A stretch of DNA of 64,000 bases from an uncultured Duncaniella sp. (GTDB lineage: Bacteria; Bacteroidota; Bacteroidia; Bacteroidales; Muribaculaceae). The stretch covers positions 265,437-329,436 of the forward strand of contig CATWQI010000004.1 of assembly GCA_958352885.1 (NCBI GenBank), written 5' to 3'. Made by a program: the position numbers and the translations under genes. A model generated the notes under the pieces. The model was not told the origin of the DNA, searched no databases, and saw nothing but the letters and a program-made list of their open reading frames with translations. Below are positions 1 through 8,636 of this stretch, one piece after another (positions within the stretch are counted from its first letter, which is position 1; each line of letters begins with the position of its first letter).

Positions 1-1
1 T

Positions 2-2521
2 ATATTTGTTCTGATGCTGTTGACTGCTGTTGCTGTCAGGGCGCAGAATGTGACAGTGAGCGGAGTTGTGCGCGATTCGTTGACTCACGAGCCGATTCCC
101 TATGCCACCGTGCTGCTTCTCGGCACCGATAGAGGGGCTCTCACAGATGACAATGGGAAATTCTCGATTACCACCGCATTGCATTTCAATGGAGTCAGGG
201 TTGCGGCAATGGGATATGAATCCAAGGATATACCTCTTAAAGCCTACCGTGGTGTCAGACTGGATATTGATCTTCATTCCACCGGTGTGGAACTTGGAGA
301 GGTAACTGCCAGACCTAAAAAAGAGCATTACTCAAAGCGCAACAATCCGGCAGTCGACTTTATGGAGCGTATAAGGGAAACACAGGATTTAAATGATCCC
401 AGACGGTTGCCTGATTACAATTACGATAAGTATGAAAGGATAACGCTCGCCATCAACAATTATCATTTCAATGACTCGGCTAAAGGAGGTATAGATAAGA
501 AATTCTCTTTTATAAAGGAGTATATCGACACATCTGAAGTTTCAGGAAAGCCTATACTCAATGTGGCATTGAGGGAGAAAGTGTCAAGTGTGCATCACCG
601 GCTGAACCCGCATGGTGAAAAGGAATACGTGACAGGACTCCGCACTGCCGGTCTTGACGAAATGCTTGACAAGCAGAGCACCCAGACTTTTTATGAGGAT
701 GTGATGCGCGAGGTGGATGTGTACTCCAATGACATAACAGTATTGCAAAACAGATTTGTCAGCCCTCTTTCACGTATTGCGCCTGATTTCTACAAGTTTT
801 ATCTGACGGATACCGTAAATATTGACTCTGTAAAGTGTGTGGAACTTACTTTTGTCCCTCGGAATCCGAGCTCATTCGGGTTTACAGGTCGTTTCTATGT
901 CCCTCTTGGTGACACCACAATGTTTATAAAGAGGATAGTCATGCGTGTCCCACATGACATTAACCTTAATTTCATTGATGCTATGGAGATACGTCAGGAC
1001 TATGTTAAAGCAGCCGACGGTTCCAGATTGAAAACATCAGACGATATGGTAATTGAGGCAAGTCTGATTCCGGGAACACAGGGGATATATGCACGCCGTC
1101 ACACAGTCTACGACAACCATGATTTCAACCCGGCTCCGGACCCCTCTATATTCAGCCGCGGAACAGCTCAGGTGTATGCCCCTGGAGCTGAGTACCGAGA
1201 CATATCTTTCTGGGATACCAATCGTCTGGCTGAAATCAAGCACGGGGAAAATTCGATGGAGAGGATGATGGAACGGTTGCGTTCAGTCCCGTTGTACTAT
1301 TGGACGGAGAAGGTGGTGAAGATTCTTGTATCGGGATATATAGACACTGCTAATCCGTCAAAATTTGACATCGGTCCCATGAATACGACTATTTCGTTTA
1401 ACACAATGGAAGGTATGCGCCTGAGAGCCGGAGGAATGACTACCGCCAATCTGTCACGCCGATGGTTTGCCCGTGGGTATGTAGCCTATGGTACCAAGGA
1501 CCATAAGTGGAAGTATATGGGTGAGGTGGAGTATTCTTTCAGGGACAAGAATTATCATTCGCGCGAGTTCCCGATACATTCCATACGTGCTACCCGGCTT
1601 TATGATGTTGACATGCTCGGACAGCATTACAATTTCACTAATCCGGACAACTTTTTTCTCTCGCTCAAGCGTATGACCGATCATCAGATGACATATCACA
1701 GCGTGAGCAAGCTGGAGTATATACTTGAACTGGAGAATAATTTCTCATTTCAGGCTAAGTTACAGAGCGAGCGGCAGGAAGCGACCCGGTTTATGACATT
1801 TACCGATGGCTTTGGTAATAAATTCGGACACTACACCATAAATTCGCTTACTCTCCAGTTCAGATATGCGCCGGGTGAGAAGTTTTATCAGTTGAAGACC
1901 ACCCGTCTGCCTATCAATCTTGATGCCCCTGTGTTTATCCTCAGTCATACCCTTGCGCCCAAAGGATTCATGGGCAATCCTTTTGCCGTAAGCACTACAG
2001 AAGCTTCTGTCCAAAAACGTTTTTGGCTTTCAGCCTTCGGATATGTGGATTTCATAGTCAAGGGAGGACATGTATGGTCACGTTCGCCGTATCCTAATCT
2101 GTTGATTCCGAATGCAAATCTGTCATATATTATCCAGCCGGAGACATTCGCATGTCTGAACCCTATGGAGTTTATCAATGACAGCTATGCGCAGTGGGAT
2201 TTTACTTACTGGGCAAATGGAGCGTTATTTAATCTTATCCCTTATCTCAAGCGTCTCAAACTGAGGGAAGCATTCATGTTCAGGGGGCTTTACGGTCATC
2301 TCAGCCACCGTAACCGTCCCTGGCTTAATCAGGAACTATATTCATTCCCTGCCATATCAGATACAAGGCTGATGAGTGATATGCCATATATGGAGGCGGG
2401 TGTCGGTATCGACAATCTGTTCCGTATACTGCGGGTTGACTATATCTGGAGACTTACATACAGAAACAATCCGAATGCCTGCAAGGGAGGCATCCGGATT
2501 GCTATGCATTTTAGTTTCTAA
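2..2521 (+). CDS. DUF5686-type outer-membrane protein with carboxypeptidase-like regulatory domain (5' end off window)
   Basis: The reading frame is open back to the first bases of the window. The first ATG, at 14, leaves only about ten residues before an AQ signal-cleavage motif, so the true start probably lies upstream of the window. After the signal peptide comes a carboxypeptidase-D-regulatory-like beta-sandwich of about 85 residues (VSGVVRDSLTHEPIPYATV, then DDNGKF), followed by about 700 residues rich in aromatic beta-strand segments and ending in HFSF, as outer-membrane barrels do. Length and order fit the Bacteroidetes DUF5686 family, whose role is unknown but is presumed to be at the cell envelope. 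It converges on the acyl-CoA ligase gene with an 8-bp gap. Confidence 0.85.
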   Translation: MFVLMLLTAVAVRAQNVTVSGVVRDSLTHEPIPYATVLLLGTDRGALTDDNGKFSITTALHFNGVRVAAMGYESKDIPLKAYRGVRLDIDLHSTGVELGEVTARPKKEHYSKRNNPAVDFMERIRETQDLNDPRRLPDYNYDKYERITLAINNYHFNDSAKGGIDKKFSFIKEYIDTSEVSGKPILNVALREKVSSVHHRLNPHGEKEYVTGLRTAGLDEMLDKQSTQTFYEDVMREVDVYSNDITVLQNRFVSPLSRIAPDFYKFYLTDTVNIDSVKCVELTFVPRNPSSFGFTGRFYVPLGDTTMFIKRIVMRVPHDINLNFIDAMEIRQDYVKAADGSRLKTSDDMVIEASLIPGTQGIYARRHTVYDNHDFNPAPDPSIFSRGTAQVYAPGAEYRDISFWDTNRLAEIKHGENSMERMMERLRSVPLYYWTEKVVKILVSGYIDTANPSKFDIGPMNTTISFNTMEGMRLRAGGMTTANLSRRWFARGYVAYGTKDHKWKYMGEVEYSFRDKNYHSREFPIHSIRATRLYDVDMLGQHYNFTNPDNFFLSLKRMTDHQMTYHSVSKLEYILELENNFSFQAKLQSERQEATRFMTFTDGFGNKFGHYTINSLTLQFRYAPGEKFYQLKTTRLPINLDAPVFILSHTLAPKGFMGNPFAVSTTEASVQKRFWLSAFGYVDFIVKGGHVWSRSPYPNLLIPNANLSYIIQPETFACLNPMEFINDSYAQWDFTYWANGALFNLIPYLKRLKLREAFMFRGLYGHLSHRNRPWLNQELYSFPAISDTRLMSDMPYMEAGVGIDNLFRILRVDYIWRLTYRNNPNACKGGIRIAMHFSF

Positions 2522-2529
2522 TACTGTGA

Positions 2530-4191
2530 TTAGATTTGCTGGTACAGATAGCGCTTTATGGAGCGTTTAGGTGTCTTTTCAAATTCCTCGTCGTAAAGTT
2601 TGGTGCGCTGAATCTGGGAATAAGCCGGCAGTGAGGCGTTGAGGGTTTTGATGTTATCCTCCATTATGGCCTCTATTTCCTGTGCGGTCAATCCTTGCGC
2701 TGCCGCATTCTCGATATCAGGATAGATAAGAGCCACAAGTTTGCCTCCGCCTCCGTCTATGATGAGTGACTCTGCCACATACGGAAGGTTGTTGAGCTTA
2801 TCCTCGATTTCTTCGGGATATATGTTCTGTCCTGACGCTCCGAGAATCATATTCTTGTCTCTGCCTCGGATATACAGATACCCTTCATGGTCAAGATTGC
2901 ATATATCGCCGGTGGTCATCCATCCGTCCTTGTCAAACACGGCATCTGTCGCTTCCTGATTCTTGTAATACCCGAGCATCACATTGTCACCCTTGACATA
3001 TAGTACGCCCGGGACATTGGCTGGGTCCGGAGAATCAATTCTTGCCTCTACACGGTCAACTATGCGACCACATGAGGCAAGACGGTTGTTTTTCGCGGTG
3101 GCGTATGATATGAGCGGTCCGCATTCTGTCATGCCGTAACCGACTGTGTAGGGAAAGCCGCAGCGGCGAAGGAATTCCTCTACCTCACGATTAAGTCCGG
3201 CGCCACCGATGATGATTTCCTCAAGGTTGCCTCCGAATGTCTCACGCAGACTGCTCAGTACTTTATGGAGCAGATGATCGTCTACGAATGGAACCTTCAT
3301 CAAGAGTTTCATTAGCGGTTTCTCGAGCATCGGGAATACACGGGTCTTGATAATCTTTTCAATAATCAGAGGTACGGTGACAATATAGCGCGGGCGCACC
3401 TTGGCAAATGCGTCCATGATGATACGAGGGGAAGGTGTGCGTGTCACAATATTGATATGGTTGCCGCTTACGAATGGACGGAGCATGTCAATAGTGAGAC
3501 CGTACATGTGTGCGAGCGGGAGCATGCACACAACGCCGTCGCCGGGATTGGTGGGCAGGTATTCAAGGCAGTATTCCACGTTTGACCAGATGCTGCGGAA
3601 CGGGAGCATCACGCCCTTGGAGAAACCTGTCGAGCCTGAGGTATAGCTTATCATGCAGAGTTCCTCCCGGCTGTCGACATAGTAATTCACATCCTCCTTA
3701 GTGAAGCGATCAGGGTATTTTTTGCCGAAAAGCTCGTTGAGATGCGCTCTTGCTTCCTTGATTTTGTCATCATAGCTTTGTGTGAGTGAGAAGTCTTTGA
3801 GGGAAAGCACGCCTATAAGCTTGTTGAGTGCGTCCGGATTGAGCTCTTCCCATTTGGCATCGTCAAGTATTGCGAGCTTGGCGTCGCTGTGATTTATGAG
3901 ATGCTGCACATTGTCAGCCTTGAAGTCGGGAAGAATGGGGACTATCACGGCTCCGTAAGTCATGGAGGCGAGGAACGCCACACACCATAATGAACTGTTT
4001 TTACCGCATAGGGCTATTTTGTCGCCGGGTTCTATGCCTATTTCTTTAAACAGGATATGAAGTTTGGCAATCTTGCGGGCAACATCTTTGTATGATATTG
4101 TGCTCCCTCCGAGGTCGGTAAAAGCTGGCAACTCCCAGTTGTTACGTATGGAATCCTGGAAATATAGATTGAGGCTGTCTCTATGTTGCAT
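2530..4191 (-). CDS. Long-chain acyl-CoA ligase (AMP-binding, FadD-like)
   Basis: Member of the adenylate-forming (ANL) superfamily, 553 aa, activating a fatty acid to acyl-AMP and then acyl-CoA in the cytoplasm. The phosphate-binding loop YTSGSTGFSKG is near residue 185, the adenine motif YGMTECGP near 345, and the GWMTTGD hinge region with IRGRDKNMI follows near 425-450. The C-terminal lysine region is present (EKTPKRSIKRYL). There is no transmembrane segment. It is transcribed alone from a TAACTTTG box at 4247-4254. The substrate cannot be read from the sequence; an acyl-ACP synthetase role is possible because no phosphopantetheinyl carrier is nearby. Confidence 0.85.
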   Translation of the reverse strand: MQHRDSLNLYFQDSIRNNWELPAFTDLGGSTISYKDVARKIAKLHILFKEIGIEPGDKIALCGKNSSLWCVAFLASMTYGAVIVPILPDFKADNVQHLINHSDAKLAILDDAKWEELNPDALNKLIGVLSLKDFSLTQSYDDKIKEARAHLNELFGKKYPDRFTKEDVNYYVDSREELCMISYTSGSTGFSKGVMLPFRSIWSNVEYCLEYLPTNPGDGVVCMLPLAHMYGLTIDMLRPFVSGNHINIVTRTPSPRIIMDAFAKVRPRYIVTVPLIIEKIIKTRVFPMLEKPLMKLLMKVPFVDDHLLHKVLSSLRETFGGNLEEIIIGGAGLNREVEEFLRRCGFPYTVGYGMTECGPLISYATAKNNRLASCGRIVDRVEARIDSPDPANVPGVLYVKGDNVMLGYYKNQEATDAVFDKDGWMTTGDICNLDHEGYLYIRGRDKNMILGASGQNIYPEEIEDKLNNLPYVAESLIIDGGGGKLVALIYPDIENAAAQGLTAQEIEAIMEDNIKTLNASLPAYSQIQRTKLYDEEFEKTPKRSIKRYLYQQI

Positions 4192-4246
4192 TGGTTTCTT
4201 ATTGATATATTGACGTTTAATAATGAAATTGTTATTACTGAGTGTG

Positions 4247-4254
4247 CAAAGTTA
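4247..4254 (-). promoter_or_regulatory. Bacteroidetes -7 box (TAACTTTG) for the acyl-CoA ligase
   Basis: Exact match to TAnnTTTG on the minus strand, about 56 bp before the ATG at 4191. It lies between the ligase gene and the end of miaA. No convincing -33 TTTG is visible. Confidence 0.6.
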
Positions 4255-4311
4255 GCAACATTTGTCGAAAACGTTGCCCGTAAATGCACAATAAATCTTA
4301 ATGTGTGAATT

Positions 4312-5232
4312 TTATGACCTAAATTCAGTGATAATGGCTAATGCTTGGTCTAAAAGCGAAGCTTTGGGGTCAAGATACCTTACGTTTGGGTCTTTAGAAA
4401 GCCATAACAGCTGTTTTTTGGCGTATACTCTGGTATTCTTGGCTATACGGGCTATTGCTGTGTCCCTGTCCATTATTCCGTCCATCATAGCAAACAATTC
4501 TTTGTAACCCACCGTGTTGAGCGAGTTTAGATGGCGCAATGGATACACCTCGGCAGCTTCTTTTTCAAGTCCTTCCTGTATCATTGCATCCACTCTCCGG
4601 TTTATACGGCTGAATAGCTCTTCCCGTGGGTAGCTGATGGCAAATTTAATTATATTGAAATCTCGTTGTTTCTTCTTGCCTGTTCTGAGCGATGATACCG
4701 GCACACCTGCCTGAAGAGTTATTTCAATGGCGTGAATCAGTCTGCGGTGATTGTTTGGATCACAGTTTTCCAGATATATTGGGTCAATCTCCTTGAGTTT
4801 GTCATGCAGTGCTTTGAGTCCGCCACTTTGGTATAAATTGATGGAATATTGCCGTATTTCTTCCGAGATGGTCGGAAGCTCATCGATGCCGTTGGTTATA
4901 GCGTCTATGTACATCATTGACCCACCGCACATCACTGCATAGTCATTGCTTTCCCACAATTTGTCAAGTAGCGGGAGCACTTCCTCTTCATACTTTGCCG
5001 CACTGTAATATTCGTCAAGTCCAAGGGTTGCTATGAAATGATGTATTACACGTGACAGCTGAGCTGGTGACGGGGCAGCCGTTCCGATAGGGATACCACG
5101 ATAAATTTGCCGGGAGTCAGCGGATATGATTTCAGTCCGCAGACTCTCGGCAAGCTGTATGGAAAGGTCGGTCTTACCGCTTCCGGTAGGACCGGTGATT
5201 ATTATCAGTGTCTTGTCCTTTGCCACGTTCAC
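4312..5232 (-). CDS. miaA: tRNA dimethylallyltransferase
   Basis: Transfers a dimethylallyl group to N6 of adenosine 37 in tRNAs that read UNN codons. The P-loop GPTGSGKT is at residues 14-21, followed by the DSRQIYRGIPIGTAAP segment that holds the catalytic aspartate and substrate loop near residues 39-54. The HHFIATLGLDEYYSA insert and the GGSMMYIDAI motif near 101-110 are typical. Length (306 aa) is normal. It lies 10 bp downstream of pepT and is probably its operon partner. Confidence 0.95.
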   Translation of the reverse strand: MNVAKDKTLIIITGPTGSGKTDLSIQLAESLRTEIISADSRQIYRGIPIGTAAPSPAQLSRVIHHFIATLGLDEYYSAAKYEEEVLPLLDKLWESNDYAVMCGGSMMYIDAITNGIDELPTISEEIRQYSINLYQSGGLKALHDKLKEIDPIYLENCDPNNHRRLIHAIEITLQAGVPVSSLRTGKKKQRDFNIIKFAISYPREELFSRINRRVDAMIQEGLEKEAAEVYPLRHLNSLNTVGYKELFAMMDGIMDRDTAIARIAKNTRVYAKKQLLWLSKDPNVRYLDPKASLLDQALAIITEFRS

Positions 5233-5242
5233 TGCACACCCT

Positions 5243-6460
5243 CTATTGAGCGACCAGACGGGCTATCTCGACAATTACCTTTGTGGCTTTTTCCATTGAC
5301 GGAATAGGCACGAACTCGTATCTGCCGTGGAAATTGAGTCCTCCGGCGAAGATGTTGGGGCATGGCAGTCCCTTGAACGAGAGCTGTGCGCCGTCTGTCC
5401 CACCGCGTATCGGCTGTACCTTGGGAGTCACATCAACATTTTTCATAGCCTGGATGGCAATGTCGACTATGTGCATCACCGGTTCAATCTTCTCACGCAT
5501 GTTATAGTACTGGTCCTTGATTTCGATGGATGCGCATCCGGGGAACTCATTGTTTATTTTGCGTGTGAGATGCTCAAGTTCTTTCTTGCGGCGTTCGAAA
5601 CGGTCTCGGTCATGGTCACGGATTATATATGTGAGGACAGTCTCCTCGACAGAACCCTGTATTGACACAAGATGATAGAAGCCCTCATAGCCTTCTGTAT
5701 GCTCGGGAGTCTCCCAGCGGGGAAGCATGATGATAAACTGGTTTGCCACTCTGATAGAGTTGAGCATCTTGTGTTTTGCGTAGCCTGGATGCACGTTCCT
5801 TCCTTTGAATGTGACTTTAGCAACGGCGGCATTGAAATTCTCGAATTCCAGTTCGCCGATTTCTCCTCCGTCCATTGTATAGGCCCAGTCCGCACCGAAC
5901 AAATCGACATCGAATTTGTGAGCGCCCATGCCTATTTCCTCGTCAGGGTTGAATGCGATGCGTATATCTCCGTGCTTTATTTCGGGATGATGCTTCAGAT
6001 AGTCGATAGCGGTGATAATTTCTGCTATTCCTGCCTTATCGTCAGCACCCAGGAGTGTGTTCCCGTCAGTGACAATCAAATCCTCCCCGACATAATTCTT
6101 CAGTTCCGGGAATTGGGTGGGGGAAAGGACTATATCCTTTTCTTTATTAAGGATTATGTCATAGCCGTCATATTTCTCAACTATGCGTGGACTCACATGC
6201 TTGCCGCTCATGTCGGGCGACGTATCGAGATGTGCTATGAAGCCTACTGTCGGCACTTCCTTATCGGTATTGCCGGGCAGCGTCGCCATGAGATACCCGT
6301 TATCATCAAGGGTTATATCCTTTAGCCCCATGTTGTTTAGTTCTTTCTCAAGATGCTGCGCAAATTCCATTTGTCCCGGTGTCGAGGGTGTCATGTTGGT
6401 CTCCTCGTCACTCTGAGTGTCAAATTTGACATATTGTAAAAATCTGTCAACTACGGTCAT
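5243..6460 (-). CDS. pepT: Peptidase T (tripeptide aminopeptidase, M20B)
   Basis: Cytoplasmic di-zinc aminopeptidase that removes the N-terminal residue of tripeptides. Metal and catalytic motifs are in order: AHLDTSPD near residue 77, LGADDKAG near 138, PDEEIGMGAH near 172 (general base Glu), YTMDGGE near 194, and a late histidine in GGLNFHGRYEF near 378. Length (405 aa) is normal. It starts an operon with miaA and has its own TAAGTTTG box at 6505-6512. Confidence 0.95.
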   Translation of the reverse strand: MTVVDRFLQYVKFDTQSDEETNMTPSTPGQMEFAQHLEKELNNMGLKDITLDDNGYLMATLPGNTDKEVPTVGFIAHLDTSPDMSGKHVSPRIVEKYDGYDIILNKEKDIVLSPTQFPELKNYVGEDLIVTDGNTLLGADDKAGIAEIITAIDYLKHHPEIKHGDIRIAFNPDEEIGMGAHKFDVDLFGADWAYTMDGGEIGELEFENFNAAVAKVTFKGRNVHPGYAKHKMLNSIRVANQFIIMLPRWETPEHTEGYEGFYHLVSIQGSVEETVLTYIIRDHDRDRFERRKKELEHLTRKINNEFPGCASIEIKDQYYNMREKIEPVMHIVDIAIQAMKNVDVTPKVQPIRGGTDGAQLSFKGLPCPNIFAGGLNFHGRYEFVPIPSMEKATKVIVEIARLVAQ

Positions 6461-6504
6461 AGCCTATGTTGGTGTTATTTGTTTGTATTATAATTAATTG
6501 ATTG

Positions 6505-6512
6505 CAAACTTA
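6505..6512 (-). promoter_or_regulatory. -7 box (TAAGTTTG) for pepT-miaA
   Basis: Match to TAnnTTTG on the minus strand, about 45 bp upstream of the pepT ATG. Confidence 0.55.
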
Positions 6513-6546
6513 CAAAAAAATCCGCAGTAAAACCAATACCGCTATG

Positions 6547-6584
6547 AAAAAAATCATCATCCATGTTCTGCGCTGCATGATGAT
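6547..6584 (-). terminator. Rho-independent terminator downstream of the beta-barrel gene
   Basis: On the minus strand ATCATCAT pairs with ATGATGAT across an 18-nt loop region and runs into seven Ts. It insulates pepT from the gene at 6697-7254. A second stem, GACCGGAGGAT with its complement, lies just upstream at 6627-6665 without a strong T run. Confidence 0.7.
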
Positions 6585-6696
6585 TGAGATGTCGATAGCT
6601 GAAACACAATCGCTGGCGTGTAGAAAGACCGGAGGATTTGAACGCAATGTCCATATCCTCCGGTCAGTAGAGTCTGATATATCTTATTCTAACTGA

Positions 6697-7254
6697 TTAG
6701 AATGTGTAATAGAGACCGAATGAAAGGTTGTAACCTGAGAGGTCAAGACCCCAGCTCTTTGCTGATATGCCTGCTGCCTCAAGAGCGTCAGTGGCGGCAT
6801 CATTGGCTCCGCGGTAACCGAGGAAACCTACGTGGGCTACGAGACTGAATTTCTCAGTAATGTTGAGGGCGAGACCCGGTTTGAAACCGATTTCATAAGT
6901 CACAGCTGTGTCTGAGGATTCGCCGTCATACTTTGATTTACCTGCGCCGAGACCGAAACCTCCGTCAACAAAAAGGTTGAGCATTCCTGATTTGAAATAG
7001 GAATAGCGTGCATAGGGTGTGATAGAGAATAGGTTTGTGTTGATGCCTGTAGTGTGAATGTAATTGTATCCTACGGTAGTGCCGATAGCCCAGTTCTCAC
7101 TGAGGTTGTAGCCTATTTCAGGAGCGATAGTGATAGATGTGGTTTTGTCTGATCCGTTGCGCCATGCGCCCACTGAACCACCTACGAAAATGTCTTGTGC
7201 GGATGCGCACACAGCCATAATTGAAATGACTGCTAAAACAAAAATCTTTTTCAT
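6697..7254 (-). CDS. Small outer-membrane beta-barrel protein
   Basis: 185 aa with a clear signal peptide (residues 1-19, ending CASAQ). The mature part is an eight-strand-like barrel with alternating aromatic residues, glycine-rich turns (GGFGLGAG) and a C-terminal phenylalanine in LYYTF. It resembles the generic outer-membrane beta-barrel (OmpW/OprF-N-like) proteins common in Bacteroidales. It has a single-gene transcript with a -7 box at 7295-7302 and a terminator at 6547-6584. No substrate or partner can be inferred. Confidence 0.8.
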   Translation of the reverse strand: MKKIFVLAVISIMAVCASAQDIFVGGSVGAWRNGSDKTTSITIAPEIGYNLSENWAIGTTVGYNYIHTTGINTNLFSITPYARYSYFKSGMLNLFVDGGFGLGAGKSKYDGESSDTAVTYEIGFKPGLALNITEKFSLVAHVGFLGYRGANDAATDALEAAGISAKSWGLDLSGYNLSFGLYYTF

Positions 7255-7294
7255 TGTGTAAAATTGGTTTAATAGGTTAGTTTAAAAGTCAAAA

Positions 7295-7302
7295 CAAAGT
7301 TA
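7295..7302 (-). promoter_or_regulatory. -7 box (TAACTTTG) for the small beta-barrel gene
   Basis: TAnnTTTG match on the minus strand, 41 bp upstream of the ATG. Confidence 0.6.
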
Positions 7303-7380
7303 ATGATTTTTTTGCTTAAATTTAAATAAAATTCACAAAAATAGAGAATTTGGCGACAAATTCGGATAAAGTGAACAAAA

Positions 7381-7415
7381 AATGGAGTGTCACCATCATC
7401 TGGCAACACTCCATT
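7381..7415. terminator. Bidirectional intrinsic terminator
   Basis: AATGGAGTGT pairs with ACACTCCATT across a 15-nt loop. A6 on one side and T6 on the other let it work on both strands. It closes the Zeta-like operon that ends at 7553. Its GGAGTGT stem resembles the dnaK terminator at 8581-8615. Confidence 0.75.
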
Positions 7416-7437
7416 TTTTAATTTTTCAGGAATATTA

Positions 7438-7468
7438 TCACTTCACTTCCTCAAATATAACTACATCT
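7438..7468 (-). repeat. Copy of the dnaK 3' end
   Basis: On the minus strand this reads D-V-V-I-F-E-E-V-K-stop. DnaK itself ends D-D-V-E-F-E-E-V-K-stop at 8637-8667. 25 of 29 bases match (7440-7468 against 8639-8667), and both copies are followed by a GGAGTGT-type terminator. The Zeta-like module lies exactly between the two copies. Confidence 0.6.
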
Positions 7469-7552
7469 GATTATAAGCCATTTATGTTTTGATGATACAA
7501 ATACGGATGTTCAAATTCCTAAGAATGACATCGGTTACCTCGCCGTCATCTA

Positions 7553-8152
7553 TCACGGAAGCATATTTGAAGCCCAGTCGGGGACTTCTTCCACATAGCG
7601 TTTTGCAAGTTCGCCGTCGCACAACCGGAACAAAAGCCGGGCTTCCGCATCCTCTATTGAGTTGTCATAGACATATAGCCTATCGACTATCTCAGATAGG
7701 ATTATGCAGTTTGCAATGGACTTATCATATCGGGATATGATTTTGGGGATAGGCACATCATGACCGCCATCCAGCACCCGTTGAGCCACACGCTTCGCAT
7801 TGATTGTCGGAGATTCGGTAGATACGAAGAAAAGGCGGATGAAAAATCCGGCATCTTTCGCTCTGAGAATGTAATCGACCTTATCGGCAGCCGACATCAC
7901 AGTCTCAAAGATATGGCTCTTACGTTCTGCAAGGCATCTCTCTCTCCATTCGTTACAATAGTTAGCCGCTTTAAGTACTGCCTCCCGGTCGTTCCAATCC
8001 CCGAAAACGTCACGAGCTACATTGTCAGGATTTATATATTCCGAATCTTCCAGCCACTCATGATGCAAAATCTTGGAGGTCATGGAAGTCTTGCCAGACC
8101 CATTGGGTCCGGCAATCACAATTAGAACAGGACGATGATTATTTGCTGCCAT
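7553..8152 (-). CDS. Zeta-toxin-like P-loop kinase
   Basis: 199 aa with a Walker A loop, GPNGSGKT, at about residues 14-21. An INPDNVARDVFGDW segment near 39-52 and ESHIFETVMS-like strand near 78-87 follow, and a late arginine-rich region (VAQRVLDGG) acts as a lid. This is the layout of Zeta/PezT-family kinases, which phosphorylate UDP-N-acetylglucosamine or related small molecules. It overlaps the preceding small gene by 14 bp, so the two are translationally coupled. A toxin role is an inference; many Bacteroidetes relatives have no proven antitoxin. Confidence 0.7.
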   Translation of the reverse strand: MAANNHRPVLIVIAGPNGSGKTSMTSKILHHEWLEDSEYINPDNVARDVFGDWNDREAVLKAANYCNEWRERCLAERKSHIFETVMSAADKVDYILRAKDAGFFIRLFFVSTESPTINAKRVAQRVLDGGHDVPIPKIISRYDKSIANCIILSEIVDRLYVYDNSIEDAEARLLFRLCDGELAKRYVEEVPDWASNMLP

Positions 8153-8354
8153 TCTTGATTCTGTTTATGGCAACACCCCATTTCTCCTGTGCAGCCTGTG
8201 TCGCAGCCTCAATTCCGGCAGCCACACGCTCGGCAGCCCGTCGGGTGCTTTTGCGGGCATCTTCGGCGACTTCACGCATAATCTGAGCCATGCGCTCGTC
8301 GCCCGGCTCCTCCATCGATGTAAGTCGATAACTATTCATCTGCTCTTCCGACAT
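8139..8354 (-). CDS. Small helical protein, putative partner of the Zeta-like kinase
   Basis: 71 aa, charged and almost wholly alpha-helical in composition, with an alanine- and arginine-rich middle (RRAAERVAAGIEAATQAA). No known domain is recognised. It is the first gene of a two-gene operon and overlaps the kinase by 14 bp, the arrangement of an antitoxin upstream of its toxin. It carries no visible DNA-binding motif. The antitoxin role is inferred from position only. Confidence 0.6.
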   Translation of the reverse strand: MSEEQMNSYRLTSMEEPGDERMAQIMREVAEDARKSTRRAAERVAAGIEAATQAAQEKWGVAINRIKNGSK

Positions 8355-8429
8355 AATATAATCTTTTCTTATTCAACGCCAACCTTTAGCTTGCGAGACT
8401 TCAATAGCGAATGGCGATTGATCCTATCG

Positions 8430-8437
8430 CAAAGTTA
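8430..8437 (-). promoter_or_regulatory. -7 box (TAACTTTG) for the Zeta-like operon
   Basis: TAnnTTTG match on the minus strand, 75 bp before the ATG at 8354. The rest of 8355-8580 shows no other gene. Confidence 0.55.
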
Positions 8438-8580
8438 CGAAAAAAGCTGGAACTAACTTTCTATTTGTTATACAATCATAAGGTAAAATCAACGCCAAAA
8501 TAGTTTCGGTACAGTCTTGATACAAATATAAGCTAAAAATCCATAGAAAACAGATATTTACAGAGAAAAGTACAAATAAA

Positions 8581-8615
8581 AAACGGAGTGTAACTTGGTG
8601 TGTTACACTCCGTTT
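8581..8615. terminator. dnaK terminator
   Basis: AAACGGAGTGTAAC and its exact complement (8602-8615) with a 7-nt loop. The minus strand continues into six Ts. It lies 21 bp beyond the dnaK stop. Confidence 0.85.
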
Positions 8616-8636
8616 TGTTATTGTTGATTCCGCAAA

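Noticed and set aside
5672..6325. Plus-strand frame of 217 codons over pepT
   Set aside because: Antisense to pepT, which has all M20 motifs; no promoter or family signature.
6502..6696. 64-codon plus-strand ORF between pepT and the beta-barrel gene
   Set aside because: It lies across two hairpins and the pepT promoter; composition is not protein-like.
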